64,000 bases of DNA from Candidatus Altimarinota bacterium (GCA_020629795.1 JAHDCR010000003.1:45925-109924); one strand, 5' to 3'; counted from the first letter of the stretch, positions 1 through 10,872 are shown. Numbers and translations: made by a program. Notes: generated by a model not told the origin, from the letters alone.

Positions 1-1
1 T

Positions 2-124
2 GGAGAGGAGAGTTTTGAATATTTCTCTGGGAGTAATCTAAAAGCGAGACAAATATGAGAAAGATTTCGACAAATTTTACAACAGCAAGGTTGAAATGAA
101 CTGTATATAAGTAGAAACTTATAA
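2..124 (+). CDS. C-terminal end of an unidentified protein, 5' truncated by window edge
   Basis: Open frame GEESFEYFSGSNLKARQIGERFRQILQQQGGNELYISRNL* with two internal TGA; TAA stop followed by a hairpin. Confidence 0.6.
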
Positions 125-151
125 AAAAATCCCTAACGGGATTTTTTTAAT
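122..151. terminator. Bidirectional intrinsic terminator
   Basis: aaaaaaatccctaacgggattttttta stem-loop between convergent genes. Confidence 0.75.
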
Positions 152-1970
152 CTTCATCAATTTCTACTCTGAGAGAGAGCTCTTCGAGCATATCTTCTTC
201 AACCGCAATTGGAGAGTTCATCATTGCATCCTGCGCTTTACCAGATTTTGGAAATGCGTAAATATCTCTGATATTATTTTCATTGAGGTATATCATCATA
301 AGTCTATCAAATCCTATTGCAAATCAACCATGTGGAGGAACTCAATATTGGAATGCTTCATATACGGCTCCAAATTTTTCTTTTACCTCTTCTGCGCTTC
401 GACCAACTGTTTCAAAAGCCTTTACTAATGAGTTAATATCATGATTTCTAATTGCTCCTGAAAGTATCTCATATCCATTACACGCGAGGTCGTATTGGTA
501 CCCGATAACATCGAGTAAGTCATCACCTGTTTTATCAAAGTCAGATGGTCCACCTTGAGGCATTGAGAATGGATTGTGTTCAAAATCTATTTTTCCTGTT
601 ACTTCATCTTTTTCAAAAATTGGGAAATCAGTTATCCAACAAAAAGAAATTTTTGTTGGGTCTTGAAGTTCTAGCATTTCAGCGAGATGTACTCTAAATC
701 TTCCCATATAGTTACAAACGAGATCTCGCTCCCCTGCTCCAAAAAATATTACGTCTCAAACCTGAAGCTCTGTTCTATCTACGATTTCTTGTAGATCTGA
801 TTCCTCAAAAAATTTATTGAGTGGTCCTTTCAGTCCATCTTCTTTCATTTGAAAATATCCAAGCCCTCCAGCTCCAAATTTACGAACATAGCTCTCAAAT
901 CATTTCATTTGAGTTTTTGAAAATACAAGGTCTCCACCTGTAACTTTCATAGCTTTGATTCTATTTGTATCAGTATCTGATGCTATAGATGAAAATATTT
1001 CATTTGATGATCTCGCAAATATATCGGCAACATCTACAAGCTGCATTCCATAGCGTAGATCAGGTTTATCGCTCCCATATTTTTCAATAGCATCGTGATG
1101 CGTGAGAGTAAAGAATTTTCATTTTTCTCTTACTATATCTTTTCCAGATGTTTGAGTAAGAACTTCTTGATCAGAGAGATCTTTTGTTATATCTAAAAGA
1201 AAATCTTCTACAAGAGTAAATACATCCTCCTGTTCCACGAAACTCATTTCACAATCAATTTGATAGAAATCACCTGCATGTCTATCTGCTCTTGGATCCT
1301 CGTCTCTAAAACAAGGAGCTATTTGGAAATATTTATCTATTCCTCCAACCATAAGGAGCTGTTTAAACTGTTGTGGAGCTTGCGGGAGCGCGTAAAACGT
1401 TCCTGGATTGAGTCTGCTTGGCACGAGGAAATCTCTTGCTCCTTCTGGAGATGAATTCGCTAAAATTGGAGTTTGCACATCGAGAAAATCTCTTGCAGTA
1501 AACCAGTTTCGAGTATAGGTCGTCATAGTTGACCTGAACTTTATAAAGTCCTGGATTTTTTTTGTTCTAATATCAAGATATCTATATTTGAGCCTAATTT
1601 CTTCATTAGCAGTATCACCATGACCATCAAGCTCAAATGGAGGAGTTTTTGCTTTTGAAATAAGTTCTACATTATGAACAATAACTTCTATTTCTCCAGT
1701 ATGCATTTTAGGATTCGCTTGCCCCTCTGGTCTTGATCTCACAGTTCCAGTTGCTTTCACAACATATTCAGATCTAAATCCGTCAGCAGTTTCCCATGCC
1801 TGTTTATTATCCTCAGGATCAAATACAATTTGCGTCAGACCATATCTATCTCTGAGGTCTATAAATATAATCCCTCCGTGATCACGTCTGTTACTCACCC
1901 AACCTGAAAGAGTAACTTCCTCTCCAATATTTTTTGCAGTGAGCTGACTACATGTATGACTTCTATGCAT
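147..1970 (-). CDS. aspS: Aspartyl-tRNA synthetase (class II, bacterial type), TGA=Gly
   Basis: N-term [50 protein letters not shown], motif [20 protein letters not shown]-terminal [19 protein letters not shown] (g=TGA); merges tracks 1119..1970 and 342..707. Confidence 0.97.
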
Positions 1971-1984
1971 AGTATTATGTTTAG

Positions 1985-2205
1985 TTTTTAAAAATTAAAA
2001 AAGCACATGAATATATAAAATATATCGCATGTGCTTTCGGTTTGTAGTATCTACAAAAGGTGCCACCTAAAGCTAATTCTTCATTTAATTTTGATATCAG
2101 AGATTTTAAACTCTGGAAGGTTCTACTAAGAATTATCCGTTCTTCCCTCTAGCATCGCAGGTGTTAGTTGCTCAAGTGCTCTTAAAAACTATTTTATATA
2201 TTTAT
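1985..2205 (-). promoter_or_regulatory. T-box riboswitch-like leader of aspS
   Basis: On minus strand: GCTTTAGG-TGGCACC-TTTTGTAGATACTACAAA-CCGAAAGC gives helix A1 (GCUUUAGG/CCGAAAGC), 7-nt bulge UGGCACC and helix A2 (UUUGUAG/CUACAAA). It is followed by the competing terminator AAAGCACATG...CATGTGCTTTTTT. Confidence 0.78.
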
Positions 2206-2235
2206 TGTAAATTGCAATACAATTAAATATTATTT

Positions 2236-3138
2236 TTAAATTACTGATATAGATTCATGTATCTCATATATATCTCCCTGTTCTGATATAAAATAAAAAT
2301 CCGTCTCTCAAATACACTGTATTAACAATCTAGCATTGAATTCTGAATTAGAATATATTTCGTCTTTAAAATCAGAGATAGATTCAGTACTGGTTTTAGC
2401 GATATTGCTTACCTCAGAGAGATCTATGACAAATAAGCTATCGCTTCTTCAGAAACAAACCCGTGTATGATTTTGAGTAGGTTTGAGCGTAGGATTACTA
2501 AAATCTGCACTATTGTACTGATAAGCTCTATGAATCTTTGATCCAGTTCAAGAAACTACAATGGCATCATTAAAATAAACATCTATTAAATCACTATCTG
2601 ATAATATATCATATTCACTGATACCTGTTGAAATTTCATTCACTGGTAGGTTATCTAAATTTCTAAGTATAATTCAAATTTTTTTTCCATAATTTATTGG
2701 ATATCTATCTTCATAATTGACTGCATATATAGTATTTTGAAAAGATACATTGTTCTCCTCCAAAAAAGCTAAAACTTGAAATTCTCTTCTATCTTTACTG
2801 AGAGAATAAAGATAATAACTATCATCTTTGGGGTCTTTTCATCCGTTCGTATAATCTATAGTTTCAAGGACATCAACTCAGAGCTCTCATTGGTAAGCAA
2901 TAACTGTTCAACTTGCAGTAATATCTATCTTATTATCTGGAAGAGGAAGCGTCTTGCTGGCTGAATATACTTGCAGTGAGTCACTTAATTTAGTAAGTTG
3001 TGAAATCCTGTTACTATCTCTTGCTCATGTTAAATATCAACTATATGATACGAATCATACGGTAGAAAGTATTCATACTATCGTAATGACAACGATGAGC
3101 TCAACGAGCGTGAATGCCTTAATTTTAATAGTTTGCAT
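2236..3138 (-). CDS. Type IV pilin/pseudopilin-like protein with prepilin N-terminus
   Basis: MQTIKIKAFTLVELIVVITIVgILSTVgFVSYSgYLTGARDSNRISQLTKL: FTLVE prepilin cleavage motif; TGA=Gly joins the frame. Confidence 0.85.
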
Positions 3139-3184
3139 AAAAAAACCTTATAAATATTACATATATTTATAAGGTTTTTTTTGT
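3139..3184. terminator. Intrinsic terminator hairpin
   Basis: aaaaaaaccttataaatattacatatatttataaggtttttttt. Confidence 0.7.
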
Positions 3185-3220
3185 TTTTATAAAAGTTTTT
3201 AAATATTGACGATAGAATAT

Positions 3221-4555
3221 TTATCTTCTTGCAAAATCATCAACATCCATAAAGAAATCTAAAATATCATCTCCTCCATTTTTAGGCCAACTATGCCTAT
3301 CATTTCCATAGGTATCATAATCATTACAAAATAGTACCGTATTTCATGGGGTACATGAAGTCTTTTGAACACAGCTTCGTATATCCCCTATTTGAGTGTT
3401 TATTTCATTATCACTACAATAGTTTTGAGCACTTTTAAGTCTATAAGCTCATTGACCACCTGCATATGATGCAAGTGGATCTCACTCTAGATGCGTAATA
3501 AGACTCGCAACAGGACCACTACAATCTCCATTAAATCCAGAACTTGCCACTCAAGCCATTGCTCTAATTACATTTCATCTTTGACATGAAACTTTATTAC
3601 TCATATATGAACCAAGTGAGTGACCTACCGTAAATATTGCATCTCTGTCAATACATAGTTTTTCAGTTAATTCTGATACTATTGCATCAAAAAACTCAAT
3701 ATTTGCATATTGAGACCAGCTATATGGTCCTGGTCACATACCTGCAGGGTATGCTACTACAAAGTCAGATTGTTGTGATCCATAACTTCCTCCTCATAAT
3801 TTCATATAATCACGTACCATCGTATTACTATTTGTTCTTCCGTGAAATGCAATCACTAAAGGTGTTTGTTTTCACGCTTGCATGCCAGGTGGTACATAGA
3901 GTAAATAATTTCTATCCAATCCAGAAACAATTCTATTATAAGAGCCAGAAGTAATATCTGGAGAAATACTACATCAGACACTCGCGTAATCAACTGATTC
4001 TCATTTTGATACTTGCATCATCCTATTGATTAAATCTGCAGCTTGACCACGATTAATAAATCTATCTTTTGAGTAGCTATGAATTGGCATAAGATTATTA
4101 ATATGAGCATAAGCTTGATATTTTTCATACCACTCATCTCATTCACCTAATGCTTCTACATCTACATCAAAGGCTCTTGTAGCAAATGCTATAGCCTCAA
4201 GCGCAGTGACGCTTCATCCTGGCTTAAATCGACCATCCTCATATCATTTTGTAATTCATAACTCGGCTGCGCTACAAGCATATTTTGCTTGCCAATCATT
4301 GAGATTAATATCTGAAAAACAAGATATTTCAGGTTCTCAGGTATCAATATTTGCGGTATTCATTATTATTTTTAGTATTTCAGCTCTTGAAATACTATCT
4401 CTGGGCATATAGTTACCATCACCAACTCATGAAATTATTCATAGATTTTTTAGTTCTAGAATTGATTCTTTATAAAAATTATCTCATACATCATTAAATG
4501 CTCATACTTGTCAGGTCATTAATATTGCCATAGCAACTAAGAAAAACTTTTTCAT
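3221..4555 (-). CDS. Secreted protein: N-terminal SLH-like region fused to PHB-depolymerase/LpqC-type alpha/beta hydrolase
   Basis: Signal peptide MKKFFLVAMAILMTGQVGAF; repeats like 'DGRFKPGGSVTALEAIAFATRAF' (SLH); 'NYLLYVPPGMQAGKQTPLVIAFHGRTNSNTMVRDY' and 'FTVGHSLGSYMSNKVSCQ' (GHSxG nucleophile elbow). Confidence 0.8.
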
Positions 4556-4606
4556 ATTATATTGGATTATCTGTAGAATATAAAAACATATATTCTTACA
4601 TAAATA

Positions 4607-4642
4607 AAAAGTTCCTTATATATTATAAGAAACTTTTTTATA
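4607..4642. terminator. Intrinsic terminator hairpin
   Basis: aaaaagttccttatatattataagaaactttttta. Confidence 0.65.
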
Positions 4643-4662
4643 GGGAGAAAAGTTTAAGGTGA

Positions 4663-5292
4663 TTAAAAGGTGAAGACATCTACTACTTTCCCACTAGCTC
4701 GTACGTTATCATGCTCTGAGAGTATAATGGGAGTATGATGCTCGTCTGAAGAGTTTGGTATGAGATATACTTGATTTGCATTTTTCTTATATTTTTTAAG
4801 TGTTGCTCAACCATCTACTTCAAAGAGAAATGCATCTGATTCATTCAAACTAATATTACTTTTTTCTATCAAAACATAACTTCCATTATCAATTGTTTTA
4901 CCATTTACTACCTGCTGATCCATACTCGTACCTGATACTCTGAGTACAAAATGATTTTTTCCATCTCATGAAATAATACTCTTAGAAATAGGAAGTGTTC
5001 CATAATCATTTGCCTCTGCTACTGCCAGAGGAGTTCAAGCATTTGCGTATCCTAAAATTGGTATATTCATAGTTGTTTGCATACCAATAGAATTTCAGAG
5101 TCTGATACTTCTATATCATTCACCTCTCGAAAGAAATCATTTCTTTTCAAGTACTTCAAGATACTGTGTCACTCATCTCTTAGATTTTTGATGAAGAAGA
5201 TTTTTTAGTTCTTCGATAGTAGGAGATTTCCCATATCTACTCGTAAAATCAGTAATGACATCAAGAGCATGTTGTTGTTTTTCCGTAAGCAT
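4663..5292 (-). CDS. lexA: LexA repressor (HTH + S24 peptidase)
   Basis: MLTEKQQHALDVITDFTSRYGKSPTIEELKNLLHQKSKRGVTQYLEVLEKKGFLSR; cleavage site YANAgTPLAVAEAN; GTSMDQQ serine. Confidence 0.92.
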
Positions 5293-5310
5293 AATTTAAT
5301 ATTTATTTAA

Positions 5311-5338
5311 TATATACTGTATATAAACAGAGTATATA
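5311..5338. promoter_or_regulatory. Candidate LexA operator palindrome
   Basis: TATATACTGTATATAAACAGAGTATATA upstream of lexA; contains 13-bp palindrome ATATACTGTATAT, also found at 9674-9686. Confidence 0.5.
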
Positions 5339-5417
5339 TTTTTTAGAGGGAGTCAATAAAAAATTGCAGAAAAATATCTTGCGTGTATTCTAGAGGAAAT
5401 ATTTTTTAAAATCATAT

Positions 5418-5669
5418 ATGGCTAAAAAGGTAAAAGATATCTCATGGCTACTTGAGGATGATAATACATCAACATCTCAGAGCGTAGATGCTCATGGAGT
5501 AGAATTGGAATCTTGAGATAGCGTTATAGCAATCAAGGACCTAAAAGTAAAATGATACAGTAACATCAAAAGAGGAGATGTATTTAAAAATATTCGTCTC
5601 ACTGACGATAGTGAACTTATAGAGTCATGAAAAATGGTTTTAAGAACTGAGTTTTTTAAAAAGAAATAA
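5418..5669 (+). CDS. phnA: PhnA/YjdM-family protein
   Basis: MAKKVKDISWLLEDDNTSTSQSVDAHGVELESgDSVIAIKDLKVKgYSNIKRGDVFKNIRLTDDSELIESgKMVLRTEFFKKK*. Confidence 0.85.
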
Positions 5670-7162
5670 TGAATACAAAAATTGATTACCGGCCAGAAAT
5701 ACTTTCTTTTGCTTCATGAGCGTGAGTAATGATATTTGAACTATTAGGCTCACGAATACTTGGACCCTATGTTTGAACCTCTCTATTTATTTGGACTGGA
5801 CTTATTGCAATAGTGCTTTGAGCTCTCGCTCTGTGATATTATATCTGATGAAAATATGCAGATTCTTGAGCAGATATGAAGAGTCTCTCTCGCATTCTTA
5901 TAGTGATTTCACTCTCAATAATTATTCTTATATGAGTAAAAACTCCTGTATTAATTTTTGTTGTTTCTCTAGGATTATCGCTTAAAATAAGCTCTCTAAT
6001 CCTAGTTACGTTACTTTTTAGTCCAACAAGTTACCTCCTGGGTATGATTGCTCCCATAGTAACAAAAATACGTATAACAGAACTTGAAAGTAGTTGAGCT
6101 GCTGTTTGAAAAATATCTAGTTTATGAACTATTGGTAGTATCGTATGAACACTTTGAGCTGGTTTTTTTCTGATTCCATTTTTTGGAATAAATATGCTTT
6201 TATTGCTACTCGCATTTACATGTTTGGTATTATCATATATGTGTGAATCAAAAAAGTACTTCTTATGGCAATTTATAATACTAGTGAGTTTGATTATAGT
6301 ATTTTCCGGAGCACGAATCACGCAAGTTACTCTTGCTGCAAATAATACATTTATTTATGAGACACCGTATTCTCACATAGAGATATCTGAACGTTTTGAA
6401 GACTCAGTTATACCGGCTAAGATAAGAGATCTCAAAATAGATAATGTGACACATGCTGGAATGTATCTAGAAAGTAATAATTTAGTGTACCCATATACGA
6501 GGTACTATCATCTTTTTGACACGCTCTTACCACAGGCAAAAAATATGCTCATGCTGTGAGGATCTGCATACTCATTTCCAAAAAGCTTTTTGGATACCTA
6601 TCCAGAAAAATATCTCGATGTAGTAGAGATTGATGAGATGGCAACTCAGATTGCAAGAAAACATTTTCGTCTGGTAGATGATGAAAGACTTACTATATAT
6701 CATCAAGATGCTAGAGTATATCTCAACAACTCCAGAAAAAAATATGATGCAATACTTTGAGATGCTTTTGGGTCATACCTTTCAATCCCCTATCAGCTTA
6801 CAACACTAGAAACCGTACAGAGAAAATACGATATGCTAGAAGATAACTGAGTGGTAATACTCAATATAATAGCAAGCCTAGAGTGAAATAAAGCAAAATT
6901 TTTAGAATCAGAATATAAGACTTATAAGCAAGTATTTCCAGAGGTTTTCATACTCCCCGTGAGAGATCAATTTGACAGTTTGAGAACACAAAACATAATA
7001 CTTATAGCAGCAAAAAATCCAGATGCTCTCAATTATATAACATCAAATGATGAGCATATTAACTACTTGTCTCGAAAACGTTTTGTTAATCTACCTGAAG
7101 ATACTCAAATATTAACCGATGATTTTGCTCCTGTAGATTATTATATATCGCAATTACAATAA
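5669..7162 (+). CDS. Membrane-embedded spermidine-synthase-like protein (N-terminal TM domain + aminopropyltransferase/SAM fold)
   Basis: MNTKIDYRPEILSFASgAgVMIFELLGSRILGPYVgTSLFIWTGLIAIVLgALALgYYIgG...; SpeE-like core LMLgGSAYSFPKSFLDTYPEKYLDVVEIDEMATQIARKHF...YHQDARVYL; joins tracks 5773, 6194 and 6959. ATG overlaps PhnA stop (TAATG). Confidence 0.85.
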
Positions 7163-7186
7163 TATATTTCCTTAAAAATAAAAAAA

Positions 7187-7771
7187 ATGGAAAACGAAAA
7201 CAACACTCAGAGTACCGTATATGAGCAAGACATGTGAAAACTTCAAGCCGAAAAGACTTGAATATTTACAGCATCATCTCTCAGTAAAATACTACCTGCT
7301 GTACTATGTATCCTTGTAGCTTGATGGTATCTCAATTGATATCTCGCATGAGAAAAAGCAGATGCATTTATAGAGATTTATAATCCAAATATAAATTCTA
7401 TTGCTGAAGATATGACTCTCATTTGAGAAAACTTTCAGAATGTATCACAATACTATATTCAGGCTGCAAATGATTCTGACTTAAGTGAAAATACCATAGC
7501 TAGTATGGATTTAGAGGCAGAAAAAATGCTTGCAGCAAATGATAAAATATATGAAAGAGTAACTACAGCTGTAACAAACATAGAAACTCAGGCATGTCCA
7601 ATGCTAGAACATGCAATGACAGAGTGTTTAGATTTTATACTGCTCTATAGAGATATGATTGCAGCTTTTTCAAGTGATAACTATGAGCAGGCAAATAGTA
7701 TTTGAAGTGATATGGTTGAAAAATCTAATGCGTTTGTTCAAGCAGTCAAAAAAGATAATATAGTGTTTTAA
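7187..7771 (+). CDS. Hypothetical protein with one TM segment
   Basis: MENENNTQSTVYEQDMgKLQAEKTgIFTASSLSKILPAVLCILVAgWYLN...; continuous with TGA=Gly. Confidence 0.7.
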
Positions 7772-7774
7772 ACA

Positions 7775-7808
7775 ATAAAGCTCTTAGCATATGCTAAGAG
7801 CTTTATTT
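7775..7808. terminator. Intrinsic terminator hairpin
   Basis: aaagctcttagcatatgctaagagcttta. Confidence 0.75.
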
Positions 7809-8452
7809 TATAGGACTTTTGTAATTTTTCCTTCAGGATTTTTTCATCATCTTTTAATTATCTGAACTTCTACTCTATCTCAATCTTGAGCATATCACTT
7901 ACGAGATCCAGCTATAAATATATCTCCTGAAGTATCATCCGGTTTTACAAAACCAAATCTATCATTATCTGAATATATTCACTCCAAGAGCTCCATATCA
8001 TTTCCAAGTACTTCGATCACGATTGCTTCATCTTTTCCTTTGAATTCATATACTTCAGCTCGCACTCTATCACCATCTCTGGCTCCATTTTTTTTGAGTC
8101 CGTATACAAAGTATCCGTTTTCTTTGCCCTCTACGTCTACAAATCAAAAATTCCCATCTCATCAGCTATACACTCACTCGACGATTTCTTTTATTTCTCG
8201 CTTTGGTTTTCCATAGTCTTCCTCTTTATTTTTTCCAGAAAATACTTCTAAAATTTTTGCTTCTGGTTTTTTCCCACTGACTCTATCCATAACCTCTGCT
8301 GCAACTCTCTTTCCATCTGTAGCACCGGAAAAATTATTTTTATGTACAAAAAAATCACCTCCCCAATACTCTCTATCATCAGGGATTACAAATCAAAAGT
8401 CTCATTTTTTACACTGAAATTTTCATAGGATTCTTTCTGGTTTTCTTGGCAT
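7808..8452 (-). CDS. Stand-alone triplicated cold-shock/OB-fold protein resembling the RNase R/RNase II N-terminus, no catalytic domain
   Basis: Three OB-like repeats: 'FGFVIPDDREYGGDFFVHKNNFSGATDGKRVAAEV', 'DGNFGFVDVEGKENGYFVYGLKKNGARDGDRVRAEV', 'NDRFGFVKPDDTSGDIFIAGSRKGYAQDGDRVEVQI'; ends before any RNB domain. Confidence 0.75.
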
Positions 8453-8611
8453 ATATATTTCTAAAAATTATTACTCGCAGTATAGAGAATAAATATTAAA
8501 TTTCAATGAATAATCTATGAAATAATGTATAATATATTTTTCTTACACAATTCTTAATATAAATCATTAACATTTAAAAGCTGACAAATATTTTATTTAC
8601 TAGATTAAATT

Positions 8612-8893
8612 ATGTGAGCAAATCCAACGTACATACGGCTCAGAAATAAACTTGATGCAGACATCTCTCTCGCAAAGCGAGTAAAGCCATGAGATATTTG
8701 AGCGAAACTACTCGAAATTCCTGATTCTATTGCTGGTAAAACAGTAAAAGTTGAATCAGTACTCTGAAAGTACAAAAGAAAACGTTTTATAATTTCATAC
8801 AAGGATCCAATTAGTGGAAATAAAAGTTTTAAAACTATTCATCCATCAAGTATCAAATCATCATATTTTTACAAAAAAGAATCTTCTACTTAG
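8612..8893 (+). CDS. Small hypothetical protein, paralog of 9710..10003
   Basis: MgANPTYIRLRNKLDADISLAKRVKPgDIgAKLLEIPDSIAGKTVKVESVLgKYKRKRFIISYKDPISGNKSFKTIHPSSIKSSYFYKKESST*. Confidence 0.7.
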
Positions 8894-9642
8894 AAGATTC
8901 TTTCTGTCTCGTCCAAATCAATATATTGACGTAATCATGCAATAAGTGATGCTTTACGCTTTGCTGGAGGATTATTCATCTCAGATTCATAGAGCCAATA
9001 TAAATATCCCCTATCTATATTTGCTACATCGACGAGTGACCTTCATTTATATTTTCCAAATTTTAAAAGTTTCATAGGCTTTACATCATGTGTGATACTA
9101 TACATAACTTTGTGAGGATCTTCACCAGGATACCTGTCTTCTATTTTTTTATATAAATATCTATACAGCCAATAAAGCACTATAGTGTCATAGAGAGCAG
9201 AGTGAGCGTATCCAGTAAGCGTATCATCGCTATTAAGAGCTTCTAAATCTAGGTATTCTTTCAAAAATTGCAGTCCAAACTTTGGGACTCAATCTGGCCT
9301 GAGTATTTTTCTCGCTACTTTGCAGGTACAAATATATTTTTCTATATGAACTCACTCATTCGCTAATATAGCTGTATCAAATGGAGCATGATGGGCAATA
9401 AGTATTTCATCATTATCAAGTCTTTTTTGAAGCTCTTTATATGCATCAGAACTTTTAAAGTTAGGTTTATCAGCTACCATATCAGGAGTTATCCTGTGTA
9501 CTGCAATACATCCTGGCTGTATATATGACTCAGGATTTATAAGCCACTCTTGCCTGTAAGCTTCGTCAACAATAGCAACTTGAACTATTTTGCCATCGCG
9601 ACTTCCAGCAGAAGTTTCTGTATCTAAACAAAAAGTTTTCAT
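8890..9642 (-). CDS. DnaQ-like 3'-5' exonuclease
   Basis: MKTFCLDTETSAGSRDGKIVQVAIVDEAYRQEWLINPESYIQPGCIAVHRITPDMVADKPNF...LIAHHAPFDTAIL...HSALYDTIVLYWLY: ExoI (DxE), ExoII and ExoIII (HxAxxD) motifs. Confidence 0.9.
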
Positions 9643-9709
9643 TTAAAATATTTTTTAATATAATCACTTGTATATATACTGTATATGTAATAAATAGCAA
9701 ATAAATATT

Positions 9710-10003
9710 ATGTGAAGAAAACCAAAATTAATTAAACTACGAAATAAATCTGATGCAGATGAGTTTCTCTCTTATGAGATTGAGCAGTGAGATGAATTTG
9801 CAAAAAAATATCCTCTACCAGCAGAACTTTCTGAAAAAACTGTAAAAGTTGAGTTTGTACTCTGAAAGCGTAAACGAAAGATCTTTATAGTATCAGAGAC
9901 TAGTAATGATCAAAAACAAACTACTTTTTATAGAATACATCCCTCAAGTATAGGATTTAAATATTTTGAGGATTATGATGGTGATTTGGCTTTTAAAAAA
10001 TAA
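9710..10003 (+). CDS. Small hypothetical protein, paralog of 8612..8893
   Basis: MgRKPKLIKLRNKSDADEFLSYEIEQgDEFAKKYPLPAELSEKTVKVEFVLgKRKRKIFIVSETSNDQKQTTFYRIHPSSIGFKYFEDYDGDLAFKK*. Confidence 0.7.
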
Positions 10004-10031
10004 TCCTTCGTTTGAAGGATTATTTTTTTAT
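9995..10031. terminator. Intrinsic terminator hairpin
   Basis: aaaaaataatccttcgtttgaaggattattttttta. Confidence 0.75.
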
Positions 10032-10140
10032 TCTCAGATGGTTCTTGATGTCGTTTTATGTGAACTATTTGAGAAGATTAAAAATATGAGAATCGCAATT
10101 TAATTTTCCCTTTTTAAAATGATATTTAGTTTTTTCATAA

Positions 10141-10662
10141 CTATCAATCTGAACAAACTCGACTAATAGTTCACTCAAACATAGAAAGTGTTTTATCGTA
10201 ACAATAAGGTACATCACTTTGAACGCTACCATAACAAACGTTCCACTCTGGTAAATCATAACTTGGGTATGCATAGTATCACTTTGAATATTTTTTCAGG
10301 TATCTTTTTGAATGTATTTTTGTACCAAATATATAACCTAGTTCATTTCATTTATATTCATCATCTTCAAAATATTTTGTGGCAACAAGATAGTAACAGA
10401 ATTTCTTAGGAGTTATTTCTTGATCTAGCTTTTCATTAAAATCGTTTAAATTACGAAATGTATATTCTTCTCTAGGGACTTCAGCAAGTATAGATTTTAT
10501 CTCTTCTAGTTGTCTAAAATTGTACTCATCAAGTAATATGTTTTCCCTCTCAACTCACTGAAGTACTCAATAATAAAAAAATCCTAATACGATAGCAAGT
10601 ATTATAGAGAGAACACTTCCTCAAATTAAATATTTTTTATATTTCTGTATATAATCTTTCAT
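10141..10662 (-). CDS. Membrane-anchored hypothetical protein of a local paralog family (type B)
   Basis: MKDYIQKYKKYLIgGSVLSIILAIVLGFFYY...EYNFRQLEEIKSILAEVPREEYTFRNLNDFNEKLDQEITPKKFCYYLVATKYFEDDEYKgNELGYIFGTKIHSKRY...FEgTISRVCSDg*; aligns with 12782..13306. Confidence 0.7.
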
Positions 10663-10669
10663 TTTTTAT

Positions 10670-10790
10670 TGTCTAATTATAGTAAATATCCCTGTTTGTC
10701 AGAGAATTTCAAACTTTATCACACTGGTTTTCCCCTGGTTCAGGAATCTTAGCTCTAATATTTGTTCCTCCCAATATCTCAGTTTATAAG
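10670..10790 (-). pseudogene. Fragment of the 'IPEPGE..VI.FEILG' beta-domain module
   Basis: GGTNIRAKIPEPGEN then, one frame over, VIKFEILgQTGIFTI*; compare GTNIKAEIPEPGETRVIEFEILgETgTF at 11880-12115. Confidence 0.5.
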
Positions 10791-10872
10791 TAGTTTATCA
10801 TTTTTTTTATACCAGGACTATTTTTACAAGAATTAGTGATTAAATATTTATCTCTTCTTTTATTTCTTCTTC

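Noticed and set aside
10065-10274. Minus-strand 69-aa ORF (10065..10274)
   Set aside because: Out-of-frame overlap with the 10141..10662 paralog-family protein, which has better support from its paralog.
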